This document shows, in pieces, positions 1 through 10,440 of a stretch of DNA of 21,826 bases (position 1 is its first letter; every line of letters begins with the position of its first letter). Origin of the DNA: Hofstenia miamia (lineage: Eukaryota; Xenacoelomorpha; Acoela; Hofsteniidae). The position numbers and the translations under genes are program-made. The notes beneath the pieces are model-generated. The model ran no database searches, was not told where the DNA came from, and saw nothing but the letters and a program-made list of their open reading frames with translations. The DNA lies in assembly GCA_900660155.1 (NCBI GenBank), contig CABFPE010000433.1:270341-292166 (forward strand), given 5' to 3'.

Positions 1-182
1 GGTATTGTAGGATATACAAATGTACATCAGTGGCACATTAACTCTCCATTACTGGCGACTACAATGACTCATTAACGGTTAATCTTCAGAGGAAAAAACA
101 TTAGCTAAGTTGTTTGGAATTTTTTTTAAACCATAATAAAGCTTGTGTAAACAAGTTTTTAGTCATTTTGTGCAATTTCCAA

Positions 183-702
183 AAAATGTGTCTGTGGACC
201 GTTCTTCTTTGAAGAGGCAACATGCTTGAAGACTGGTCAATATCTCATTTGGAAGAAGAAAAATCTGATGACTTCATTTTTCAACAAGATAGTCCACCAC
301 CACACTGGAGTCTTAGAGTAAGGCAGTTTCTTAACACAAGGCTGACTGGTAGATACTTTGGAGATCTGGACGAGGTGATGACGTTCTCATGCCCTGGCTT
401 CCTAAATCTCCAGATCTTACCCCCTGTGACTTTTTTCTTTGGGGCTTTGTCAAGCAACAAGTTTATGTGCCGCCCTTGCCAATGTTCGAGTAACAGCATT
501 TGTAGGAACCATTGACGTCAAGATGCTAGAACGCGTTTGGCAGGAAATGGACTATTGACTAGATGTCTGCCGTGTGTCAAATGGTGCTCATATTGAGCAA
601 CTTTAACCAGGGCCGGATTACCAATTATATTTTTCAACTCTTAAAAGTTGTTGAGTTATTAAACATTGTTATGTTCCCAAGACTTTTGAAACACCCTGTA
701 TA
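183..702 (+). pseudogene. Decayed mariner-type transposase, C-terminal half with 3' terminus
   Basis: Relic of a Tc1/mariner (IS630 superfamily) DDE/D transposase, which would cut and paste its own element. From about 195 one frame reads PFFFEEAT. From 222 another reads DFIFQQDSPPPHW, where the Asp at 288-290 matches the second catalytic Asp. From 401 a third frame reads PKSPDLTPCDFFLWG, where the Asp at 428-430 matches the third, followed by VYVPPLP. From about 498 a further frame reads LERVWQEMDY, a stop, then LDVCRVSNGAHIEQL, the usual C-terminus of this family. Three frameshifts and several stops make it dead. The two Asp codons are about 46 codons apart, longer than the classic 34, partly through indels. 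The N-terminal DNA-binding half is absent. The 3' end at 677-702 reads like an inverted terminal repeat, closing on CACCCTGTATA. I see no matching 5' terminus in the window. Confidence 0.85.
691..702 (+). repeat. Mariner 3' terminal inverted repeat end
   Basis: ACACCCTGTATA closes the mariner relic. Read on the other strand it is TATACAGGGTGT, followed by TTCAAAAGTC, the kind of terminus common in insect mariner elements, with TA as the likely target site. The partner end was not found, so the copy is 5'-truncated or its 5' end has decayed. Confidence 0.6.
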
Positions 703-3700
703 ATTAACTGTATTATAAAATATTCATCATGTTTTTCATGCTTAGCTATTACAATGATAAAAAGACCAATAATATAGGGATTATATGAGGTGTTTTTCAT
801 ATTTTCGGTACAATACAATGATTAATGCAAGTTCTTAAAATATTTAATATATAAACAAACAACACAACGATAACTGTAATTAATACATACACTAATAATC
901 ACTATTTAGGTGAGGTGGCTCCGCAGTACTCCAAATGGTTGGGCATCCGCCCGACGCTGCTCTCCTTATCAGCAACAGATTCAGCAATCTAAATTCTCCG
1001 AAGTGTCTCCAGCACTCAGCTCAATGAAGTTAATTATTTGTGCCTTAACCTATGACGGTGCTTACTAATGAATAGACACAATTCGACTTATGCTCTTTTG
1101 TAAAGTGTTTTGTTGTGTTTTCATTTAACACATAGACGGTTGTGAGTCTTCGCAACCTGACTTGACACTTGCTGCTTCGTTAATAATTAATTAACCATTT
1201 TGCCATTACCAAAAACTATCGGCATTCAAATTACTAAGTGAATAATTAGCAGCTTCCTAACCTACATGTAAGTTAATTAATATAATAAACGGTCTCATTA
1301 TCGGTCACATTATAGTCAATAATTTGGATCTACAAAAAAAATTAATAAATAACTTACGTTTGGCTAACTAGACGTTTATCAAGTTTATTATTAAATACAT
1401 GTTCGAATACAATCGATAGTCAGCTAAACGGGTAATCAAAAACTCCTAGTCGTACATCTAACTTAAGTGCATTTCGTGATCAGGGGCGCAGAACCTAGAA
1501 TCGTTCCTGTCGTGGTATCCTGACCACGACTTAACACGAACCGTTTAGATTGATATTCGTAACAATTAAGCAAACCAGGTAATAAAGCAAAATAAGATAT
1601 TCGAAGAATATACTTCAACAATAAAGATTATACAATAACGCGCAATTAATTTCCATAGCCTGAACAGAACAGATTTTGTAGTCCTATTTTTTTTTTGTAA
1701 ATATAGTTATTTGTTATCATTCTTGACGCTATTCAGATAATAACCAGTTTTGTAATTGAAAATATTATCTGAATAAAGAATATCTTATCTTAGCTTATCT
1801 TATCTTAAATTGTTCCAAAGTTTCAATCCTATTTATACTCTAATCAAAATTAGTACCTGTCGATTTGAATTTTTGAATTAACTAGACACTTCTGCCTAGT
1901 TGGCTAAAAATAACGAGAAGTGATTTTGCCCTCATGTTTTGTCAAATCGATTTATCGACAAGCACTTGCTTTCATAATTCTATATTTTAATTCATAAATC
2001 TTAATGAGCACAATTCATCATTTAAGTTGCTTAGTTGTTTTTAATCATCTCCTTCTGTCTTCTTTCGATCTTAGTTCCAGCAGCTTACTTGATGGATTAT
2101 GCTACAGTAGTTATACTCTACATTATGAAACTCCAACGTTATAAATCAATACTAAATCCCATTTTGTTTATCTTGTTGACAAAGAAATTCTCAGATTAGT
2201 TTAAACTAATTTCAATTTGGAAGAAGTAAAATAATCTCCCAATTACCAAGAAAAAGTAAAAATCTGCAGTCCCAAAGGCATTAGGGAAAAAATCAATAGG
2301 ACAAGTAGAATAATGTTAAAATAATACTTTCTGATTTAAAATGTTTTTGATTTGACAAATTAACCCTAGCATAGTATATAGTCGCATGCTACTAAACTTA
2401 GGTTTCCGTAGTGAGACATGTGTACATTGATTTTGAATAGTTGCATATTGTAAAGTAAGATTAGTAACGTTCTAAAATCTTACCACTTTGATAAAAAAGT
2501 AAGATTTTCTTTTAAAAATATGTCTGTCTTAATAAAGGAAAATATTGCAATATATTTATTGAATTTCAATATCATTGATTCAACTTTTCGCCATAGGCTT
2601 ATCTCATGATCCTCAAATGTCTTCTATGCTAAATTTGACTGATATAACGAGTATTCAATGGCAATAAATTTGAAGTTTTCCATGCCTCTTTTGGTGATGA
2701 TTACCTGCAAAAATTCAATAACAAAAGAGTGATACATTATTTAATTCAATTTCATATTTCAAAAATATTTCCTAAAGAACAACTAATAAATTGCATTTGC
2801 ATTGTCCCGGACAGTTTGGGGTAAAAAAAAAATCCCATATGATGTTCAGCTAGGATATACTAATAACATTGCAAATTTAAATGAATCTAAGTTACACCTA
2901 AATTTATCTCGAGTTTGTTTTAATAAAGATCTATTCATTGATTTTTGAGAATTCATGATGATAAACAGACAAAGTGGCAGACAAACAGCAAAAAATTCAA
3001 AAGATTTTTGTTACAACATGTATTAAAACATTTAATAATTTGATAGATATCTATATATTTGTAGAATTATATTGATTGTGTCATCATTGTTAATGGTCAG
3101 GCTTTTCAAAAAATTGCTAGGGTAAAAAAAATTTTACAGAGGCGTGGAGTGTAGATACTTAAGTATTACGATTAGTTTTTTTTTATTTGTCGTCCCTGAG
3201 CCTACCGCAGCAATAAAATATTGGCAACCAAATAGTTGATCTTATAAAACAAGAGTCTAAAAAGTTCTGTGGTGGAAATCAGTGTCATAAATTCATCAGG
3301 GAGGATTCAAGTGGTGAAATTTAATATTTTCATTTGGTGCTAAACTTTGAATAATGACTAAACATGATTACATGCAATATAAGAAGCGTCACAAATCACT
3401 AGGAGCATTGATACTGAACCCCGGCTGAAATTTGTCAGCCTTTTTTTTTTTTATTTTTTATTTTTTTTTAGTTTTGACCTTGAAAGTGATCTTGATATAT
3501 TATTATGTTACGTATTTGATTTTTGAAACATAAATAAACATTATTCATTGACTTTATTTCTAATTTATTAATTTATTTTTAAAAATGTCAGTTTATTCAA
3601 AATTAGGAAAATGACTGCCATGATTGCATAATACTTGCTGAAATTGAGCGCATTTTTTTGTTTCCTGTTAGAGTAAGTCCTTAGCAATTACTAGAAGGAA

Positions 3701-4188
3701 CATGCGCTAAATAAACTGCTTTCTTCTATTTTTAATGCTCAATTCATTTAGATTCATTTTCACCTTTATACTTCCAAAAATTGCAGACGCGTCACAACTT
3801 CATTTGCATATAACATCGCAACCAATGAGTATATTTTTTTGACAATTGCGAAAATGTAGTTCAAAGGTACATCTTTCACTGTGATGAAGCTAATTACTTT
3901 ATTTTTTAATAGTTTTGAAATAAAAGGGGCCTAATCGTCCCTTCAGTGAGTTATTGATATTCTATACCTCAGTGCGTTTAGAGTTATGGGCAGGGGCAGA
4001 TCTAGAAATTGACGGAGGGTACTAAGAATTTTAAACTCGATTTTTCCATAACATTTTTCATTCAAAATTTGATTAAGTTTTGAATGCTCATAAATTTCTA
4101 TACATGTTATGATGAGAATTTGAAAGTTCTTGCTGATGTTCTAGTCGGATACTCTACTCTGCCGTTTTAATTTATATGTATATATATA
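703..4188. other. AT-rich intergenic DNA, no gene seen
   Basis: No reading frame here looks coding and I recognise no RNA gene. A patch richer in G+C at 908-1020 holds a small stem-loop (GTTGGGC ATCC GCCCGAC) but no tRNA or SINE promoter boxes that I can defend. A TCTTATCTTA-type short repeat lies near 1780-1808. A T-rich tract is at 3441-3470. At 3991 CAGGGGCAGATCTAG resembles a hAT terminus (see findings). Confidence 0.6.
3441..3470. repeat. T-rich low-complexity tract
   Basis: Thirty bases that are T except for three A. It follows a short GGCTGA/TCAGCC stem, but in a eukaryotic intergenic setting this is low-complexity sequence, possibly the poly(A) end of an old retroposed copy on the minus strand. 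No coding sequence is attached. Confidence 0.5.
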
Positions 4189-4638
4189 CATGCCCATAGA
4201 CAAGTGGAGGGGGGGGCTCTAGTCCCAAATTTTGTAGAGTAATGGCTAGAGGGCTATTATAGTTTTTCTTAAAATTCAAAAGACGAGCAGGCCCCATCCG
4301 CGTTTGAACATAAATGTTAAAAGCCGAAATGATTTTATAATGATACAGAAGTAGTTCATTGAAATTAAAAGGTTTCAAAAATAGTGAAATAATTGTATTC
4401 TGTTCATAAACCGCCACATATCATCACTTCTGATTTGCCATTCATTTGAATGTTTACAGATTATTAGTTCTAATGCGGCTCGCAAGCAATACACGTTTTG
4501 TTGAAAAAGCAATAATAGCTAGTAATGTGATAGGGCAATTTTTAAATATTTTGAATTCCTAAAATCCGAGTATTAATTATTACAATTGGTTTAGCAACAA
4601 GAAATGTAGCACCTGATATCAGGGGCAAATGGTTCACA

Positions 4639-4895
4639 TTAATGATAGACGAAACTACTGATGTATCAAATACTGAACAAATGGTTTTCCGTCTACGTTA
4701 TGTAGATGAAGCACTTGAAGTGCATGAGAAGTTCTTAGGCCTCCACAACTTAGAAGGTACTGATGCNTTAATGATAGACGAAACTACTGATTTATCAAAT
4801 ACTGAACAAATGGCTTTCCGTCTACGTTATGTAGATGAAGCACTTGAAGTGCATGAGAAGTTCTTAGGCCTCCACAACTTAGAAGGTACTGATGC
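4639..4895 (+). repeat. 128-bp direct duplication joined by an N
   Basis: 4639-4766 and 4768-4895 are the same 128 bp with two mismatches, separated by a single N at 4767. The unit codes for the catalytic MIDETTD block of the hAT transposase, so the block appears twice. Unit plus N is 129 bases, so the frame survives. No hAT transposase is known to me with a doubled catalytic block. An unmerged contig overlap or two haplotypes placed in series explains it best. Confidence 0.9.
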
Positions 4896-6008
4896 AGATA
4901 CAATTACCGCCACTATTAAGCGTAACAGAATATCCTTAATAGTGGACATACATGACTGTCGTGGCCAATGCTATGATGGACCCAGTTATATGTCTGGTAA
5001 GAGAACAGGTGTTGCTACACAAATATCTTCTCTGGAACCAAAAGCTTTATACTCCCACTGTTATGGCAATGCTCTGAATTTAGCTGTGAAAAACATACTG
5101 AAGAACATCCCAGTAATGAAAAACATGGTTAACACTTTTCATGAGATAACAAAGCTAATTTTTAAAAATATAAAAAATGAAATGAGTACAGGCTCACCAG
5201 GTGTGCGTGTTCTGTGTCCTACACGTTGGAAAGTGCGAGCTGATGCACTTAAGTCGATTTTGAGCAACTAGGAAGCATTGCAGCTCACCTGGGATGCGGC
5301 AAAAGAAGCGACTAAAGACACAGAATATATTGCTCGCATAGGGGGCGTTTCAGCTGCCATGGAAACATTTGAATTCTTCTTTGGTGTACAGTTAGGTAGC
5401 ACACTCCTAAATATGGCAGACAATTTATCAAGGACTATTCAATCTAAATCAATATCAGCATGTTATGCTCAAAATTTTGTCTTAATGACAGTGAAAGCAA
5501 TGAGGACAACATCAGAATATGAACTGTTTTGGGAGAAAGTAGAAAGGGAAGCCAATTGTCTTCTTCGCATAGCAGAACCAAGAGTACCCCATCACAGAAA
5601 AATTTCAGGACGCTATGGAATAGAGCAAAGTGTTTCTTAACACGTTGTAAACACTGCAAAGGACCACTACATATTGATTTACTTTGAGGCCCTTGACCTT
5701 TCAATTGCGAGTATCCAAAACAGATTTGATCAAAAGGGATACAACATGATGCTGTAAATTGAGAAACTGCTGGTTGATTTTAGGCCAAAGCAACTTCATG
5801 AGGGTGGACGTGAGTTCTCTGATGTTGCAAATTTTTATGGTACAGATATTAACGAAAGTCTCCTTATTGCACAACTAACCATTCTTCACCAAATAAGCAA
5901 TGGACGATTTCCTGAACTCAGGTCACTTGTTGAATATCTCAAATCTAAAAGTGTGGCAGAACAAAAATATCTGTCTGAAGTGGTGAAACTTTTACAACTG
6001 TTATTAGT

Positions 6009-6016
6009 AGCACCAA
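6009..6016. repeat. Left target duplication of the nested MITE
   Basis: AGCACCAA pairs with ACCACCAG at 6227-6234, six of eight positions identical. Counting only one copy leaves the transposase frame open across the site. Confidence 0.7.
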
Positions 6017-6226
6017 CTGTGACGTACGTCAGGTTTTCAAATGTGATTTTGACTAGATAAATCAAAAAAATTTCGGTAAGAAATGAAAGATTTAAAATCT
6101 AAGGTGATGAAATGCATTTTTTATGAACTCTATTTTTAATATAATCAAATTTTTTACCGGGGCTTCGCCCCGCTTTTGGTCATGACTAAGATTCCTCCCC
6201 GTCAGAAAATCCTGCGTACGCCCCTG
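6017..6226. mobile_element. 210-bp hAT-type MITE nested in the hAT transposase
   Basis: The left end is CTGTGACGTACGTCAGG-TTTTC and the right end on the other strand is CAGGGGCGTACGCAGGATTTTC: imperfect inverted repeats of about 22 bp sharing CGTACG, CAGG and TTTTC. The flanks are AGCACCAA (6009-6016) and ACCACCAG (6227-6234), an 8-bp direct repeat with two mismatches, the size made by hAT elements. An internal hairpin GGGGC TTC GCCCC lies near 6159-6171. It has no coding capacity. It sits inside the dimerisation domain of the transposase, between LLVAP and ATNAV, and so inserted after the larger element or was carried in this copy. Mobilisation by a hAT transposase from elsewhere is inference. 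Confidence 0.85.
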
Positions 6227-6634
6227 ACCACCAGCAACAAATGCAGTAAGTGAAAGGAGTTTCAGTGCTCTAAGAAGGATGAAAACATGGCTTAGATCTA
6301 CCATGACACAAACACGTCTAAATTGGTGTATGCTGCTTCATATACACAGTGAGAGGGCAGATTCATTGGCAATGTCAGATATTGCAAATTAATTTATTTC
6401 AGTCAATGAAAACAGACTGAGAATTTTTAGACACTTTCAAACATGAACATTTTATTTCATTATGAATTTTGTAAATAAGTCTATTTATTATAGTTAAAAA
6501 TTTGCTAATTTAACAATATTTTTTATTTTCAGTAAAATGCAATTAATTATTAGTATATATTATTAGTAATATACATGAAACTATGCTGTTTGTTAAACTT
6601 CGCAGCCCCCAAAATCAAAATCATGGTCACGGGC

Positions 6635-6637
<3 letters not shown>

Positions 6638-6677
<40 letters not shown>
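6638..6677. repeat. (AT)n microsatellite
   Basis: Twenty AT units directly abut the right end of the hAT element. A shorter TATATATA tract abuts its left end at 4181-4188, so the element probably landed in one (TA)n run. Confidence 0.95.
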
Positions 6678-6681
<4 letters not shown>

Positions 6682-8261
6682 GTCCCTGTAATAAAATTAA
6701 ATGTGCTAAAAATATGCATTATTAACAAAGCAGAATATTGTATGGAGATACAATATTACATATATAATTTAGTTTAGCAAGATATTATAATAGCAATTAT
6801 AAATTCAAATTGCTTCCAGTCTCAGTTTGGAATTGAAAAGTTAGTCCTGAAATCATACTGATCCTAAAACATGTCTTTTTTTTGTTCCCAATACCACCAG
6901 AAGTCGCGTGCGTCTGGTATCAGGACTAGTAGTTGCGAATAATTTCCATATGACTCAATTATTTTTTGAAATCTGGCGAGAGAAGGAAACATTTCTACAT
7001 CATAGACTATTAGTTTTACTGAGTTACTTTTAGTTTGCATTGGTGGTTGGTCAATCTTTAGCATTAATTTTTTCTGTAACATATAGCAATTACAATTCTT
7101 AGCAAATCAGTAAATTGAGAATTGAATGTTTTAGTTGATTATAAAAGCTCTATGTAAAAATGAAGTTGCATTTTGTAGGTTTAGGATCGAAACTTCTATC
7201 ATGTATAACAACACTGAAATGAAGAAGATGGTTTTTATATGAAATGGGTAATAATTTTGTACAATAAAATCCGAACAATTAATGTAATACAGCTTTCAAA
7301 ATTTCTGAAATTCTTAAAAATTTTTACGAAATTTCTAATATTTTAAACAATTATGAAAATCAATAGTATTATGAATACATTTTGAACATCATTTGAACTA
7401 TGTGATATAGCGAATTTTATATGTTGAAGAAAAAATTAGCAGGAGGGGAGGAATTGCAGAAGTCCCCGTCTCCCAGATCTACCAGTTCTCAGTATCTGAA
7501 TTAAAAATTTATAGTTTTTTATAACATGCTGGGTTTTTCGTTCAGAATGCTGATATACTTGTACGTGCTCATCTTAGCAACACTGATGGATAAGGCAACA
7601 CACGCCATTATGTTTGGATGATGTTTTATTGCTGTTGAGGTGTAGTACGATTGAATTTTGATGATTCTATAGGGCTTCTAACAAAAACATAGGGTTTACA
7701 GAACATCTTTTTTAATTCAAACAGAGGGCCAGTTTCAATGAGCATTTTGAATGTGTACCATATAGTATTTGAGAAATATCAAAATTGTGCTGACATCATT
7801 AAGTGCTAAATGAAAGCAAAAACAGGGATGTGGTCAGCGACTAACATCTGGGGATTAAAAAAACTCATAAGGTATGAATCTATGTTTTTTCTAGGATTTT
7901 AGTTTGGTTTTCATATGTAGGGACTTATTCAGCCATTTTTGCAAAAATGAGGAAGCTTTTTTATATATCTCATAAGATAGAAGGACCTGTGTTTTTTATG
8001 TGGAGACTTGTAGTTTTTTCAAGAAAAGTTGGGAGAAAACCTCCATGGTCTACATTCTTCAACAAAAATATGTCACAATTAACATCTGCACTGAAAAAGT
8101 ATTAATTCTATTTACCAACTGTGCATCGATTTTTGTATACTGCGGAAACAGTTTTTTCAACTGCCCTTATAATTTATTAAATACTGAAGTTTGGTAGATT
8201 GTAGATGAAATGCCTAATATTGGAATATGCTTGATATATTATAAAGAATGTGTAATATTAT

Positions 8262-8455
8262 TTGAAAAAAAGGTTGAAAAGTTTGACACAAATATTTTCA
8301 AAATCTTTGCAAAGTTTGTTAAATTGTAGGGAAACTTGCAAGTTATTTGAAAAAATTGCCAAACATTTTGCAAATATTTGCCAAACCCTTGAATTGTTTT
8401 GCAAATGAAATGCAAAAATTTGGCACTAATTTTATATTTTTAGTAAGGTTGCAAA
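8262..8455. repeat. Degenerate TTTGCAAA-rich patch
   Basis: About 190 bp in which variants of TTTGCAAA and TTTGCCAAA recur (for example near 8318, 8350, 8368, 8380 and 8398). The motif is self-complementary, so the patch can fold. No terminal repeats or target duplication were found. It may be the body of a small transposon or simple low complexity. Confidence 0.4.
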
Positions 8456-8961
8456 AGAAGTCAACCTATCCACTATTTAGTTCATATTTTCACAATTAAT
8501 TGTTTTTGCTTGTATAAATCGAAGTAAGAATATATAAAAAAACTGTATTCATATTTAAAATTAAAGCCTTATCAACATGCTGCACTGTGAACGGTTTAAA
8601 TGTTTATGCAATATACTGATAATATCGAACACCAGTGCGCATTCAACATGTTAAAGAATTTTCAAAGGGAGACACATTATGTACGAAATCCCTTGCAATA
8701 GATTTGGCTTGAAAGTTTTCGATTATTCAAAGAGCATCTTAGATACATTTAGTGAAAAAATTGGTTGTATTGGTAAAATAGGCAGGTCATAGTTGAGTTA
8801 CAATGTGTACCAAGACAGTCACACAGCTATGGAATAATTGATATTCAATTATTGTTATTTTTCATACCTATTTTTGTTTGCGTTATATTTTTATGCTGCT
8901 TTTCTCATAACAACCAGTTCAAATGTAAAATGTTTAGGCATGCATTCTGGATAGGAATTAA

Positions 8962-9262
8962 ATATACCGGAATCCGGATAATTTGACTGCCGGATACCGG
9001 ATAATATATTGTTCAATTATTACTGAAGAGCAACCTCTTACGGATGAATTTTAATAAGCATTTTGAGTGCATTGTCAAGTCAACGAAATAGACTACGTCC
9101 TAATATGTCAGAAAATACTTTACTTTCTCGAAAATTCCAATGTTAAACCAAGTTTTATTTTAGATTATTTTATCCGGTAAGCAAGTGTAATTCTACTGGA
9201 TATCAAATATCCGGATTCAGTTGTGTAATTGCCGATTTTACCGAATATCGGATTCCAGAGCA
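8962..9262. repeat. CCGGAT-motif cluster, possible small inverted element
   Basis: CCGGAT or its complement ATCCGG recurs in ACCGGAATCCGGAT, GCCGGATACCGGAT, TTATCCGG and ATATCCGGATTC, in a neighbourhood where CG dinucleotides are otherwise rare. The motifs at the two ends face each other (TACCGGAATCCGGAT on the left, ATCGGATTCCAGA on the right), hinting at an eroded inverted-repeat element. Class is not assigned. Confidence 0.45.
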
Positions 9263-9434
9263 TATGGCACCTTAGATCAAGCCTATTGCTTACCCTTATT
9301 TACGATAAATAAATATTGTACATGGTGGATTGCGGGTAAGGCCTTTCGACCGGAAAAACATATGCTTATTTTACGTTAATGGATATTAATGTAATTTAAA
9401 TATAATCATATTATTAAAAGCATACCTGTGAACT

Positions 9435-9435
<1 letters not shown>

Positions 9436-9499
<64 letters not shown>
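9436..9499. repeat. (AAT)n microsatellite
   Basis: About 21 uninterrupted TAA/AAT units. Confidence 0.97.
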
Positions 9500-10440
9500 T
9501 ATTGATTTAACTGTAACATAAATGCAATAAAAGTACAAATTAATAAAAACAAATACAGTTACGACAGTTCAAACATAAGCAAATTAATGATTTTGAACAA
9601 GGTGAGTTGTTGTTATAATATAATACAAAATTTTTGCAAAAATATTCTCTTAATTCATGCTTCACTTTTTTGGGAGAATTAAATAGATTGATATTGGAAT
9701 ATACATGTAGAACACAAAGAAACGTAACGGAATATATAATTTTCTTCAATGTCTATGTAAGTTTTAAATTTTTCATAAAAGTATTTCTTCTCTTCTAGCA
9801 ACTTCTGAGATTTGATTCGCTGCTAACAGTTCAGAATTCAATTGGATACAAACTTAAATTTAAAGTTGATCTTAAAATATATATTTAAAGTAAAATTACA
9901 ATTTCTTCAGCATTCCAACGACATTAATAAGGTAAGTTAAAATGTATAACTTTAAAATGTGTTCTATAAGAATTACTGCGAATTTTAGCCCTCACAAAAA
10001 TTGGTTAAACTTAGAACGCTGAACTTTCTAAAATAAATACAAATTTAATTCCATGTGCGTAATATTTTGCCTTTGTTTTTTTATTTTTTCTCTTCTTTTG
10101 TCTTCTGAACTTTAAAAACACAATCTTGCTATTCCCTGAAAATTTTCCTACCATAAGCCTTATCATTTTATTACAGTCAAAATACTTATAAAATTTTTTA
10201 TCCAGAAACACTAAAATCTTTGACATTAAAAGAATTATCTTTGTTATAGCATCAAACTTTGTAATTTTGAATTTCATTGCGCAGAGAACCCTTTGCTATG
10301 TTTTGTCATCATAAAATTTTATAAAATTTTTATTCACCGTCATTTTTTAAAATGCTTTCCATAATTTGTAACTTGAAAAAAGTGTTTCAACACCTGATAA
10401 TGCTGGGCCTGAACTTGCACATTTTTCAATAGCAAAACTT

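Larger units (their letters stand above)
4588..6446 (+). pseudogene. hAT transposase, ZMYM1-like, broken
   Basis: A hAT-superfamily transposase of the type annotated in animals as zinc finger MYM-type protein 1-like. It would bind the element ends and carry out hairpin-forming excision. Reading frame 1 is continuous from about 4588 to 6016 apart from stops at 5269, 5638 and 5755. Landmarks in order are GKWFTLMIDETTD with the first catalytic Asp, EQMxFRLRYVDEALEVHEKFLG, the CYDGPSYMSG block, LNLAVKN, CPTRWKVRADAL, and after the nested element the dimerisation region ATNAVSERSFSALRRMKTWL, with a further stop at 6390 and the end at 6446. The BED/TTF-type finger and the start codon are missing: nothing coding is seen between 4189 and about 4550. 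The frame across the nested insertion is intact once the insert and one target copy are disregarded. Few stops in AT-rich DNA suggest fairly recent decay. The 43-codon repeat at 4639-4895 is probably an assembly error. Confidence 0.9.
4189..6637 (+). mobile_element. hAT element (ZMYM1-like type) inserted in a (TA)n tract
   Basis: The left end reads CATGCCCATAGACAAG and the right end, on the other strand, CAGGCCCGTGACCATG, followed on both sides by a G-rich block (GGGGGGGGCT and GGGGGCT). These are related inverted termini of the hAT kind, which begin with CAG. The left end is preceded by TATATATA (4181-4188) and the right end is followed by ATATATAT (6638-6645), so an 8-bp target duplication is plausible but cannot be separated from the microsatellite. 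The body carries a hAT transposase in the same orientation. The 2449 bp include an assembly duplication (4639-4895) and a nested 210-bp element (6017-6226). Termini were judged by eye; the transposase content is firm and the exact ends are moderately sure. Confidence 0.75.
6678..10440. other. AT-rich intergenic DNA, no gene seen
   Basis: Short open frames occur but none shows a recognisable domain or composition different from its AT-rich surroundings. Local structures within it are listed separately: a TTTGCAAA-rich patch, a CCGGAT-rich patch and an (AAT)n run. Near 7440-7495 a G/C-richer stretch ending AGATCTACCAG may be a solitary transposon end. Confidence 0.6.

Noticed and set aside
908..1020. 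G+C-richer patch with a GTTGGGC/GCCCGAC stem, considered as a tRNA or tRNA-derived SINE
   Set aside because: No A and B boxes, no cloverleaf and no flanking duplication could be drawn.
3421..3470. Stem GGCTGA...TCAGCC followed by a T run, like a rho-independent terminator
   Set aside because: The window is eukaryotic and no gene ends there. A short stem beside a T-rich tract is expected by chance in AT-rich DNA.
6092..6304. Minus-strand open frame of 70 codons (contains GRTQDFLTGRNLSHDQK)
   Set aside because: It runs through the nested MITE and antisense to the transposase. Such peptides are by-products of miniature element ends.
6583..6777. Plus-strand open frame of 64 codons containing a Tyr-Ile run
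   Set aside because: The run is the (AT)n microsatellite read in frame. Not coding.
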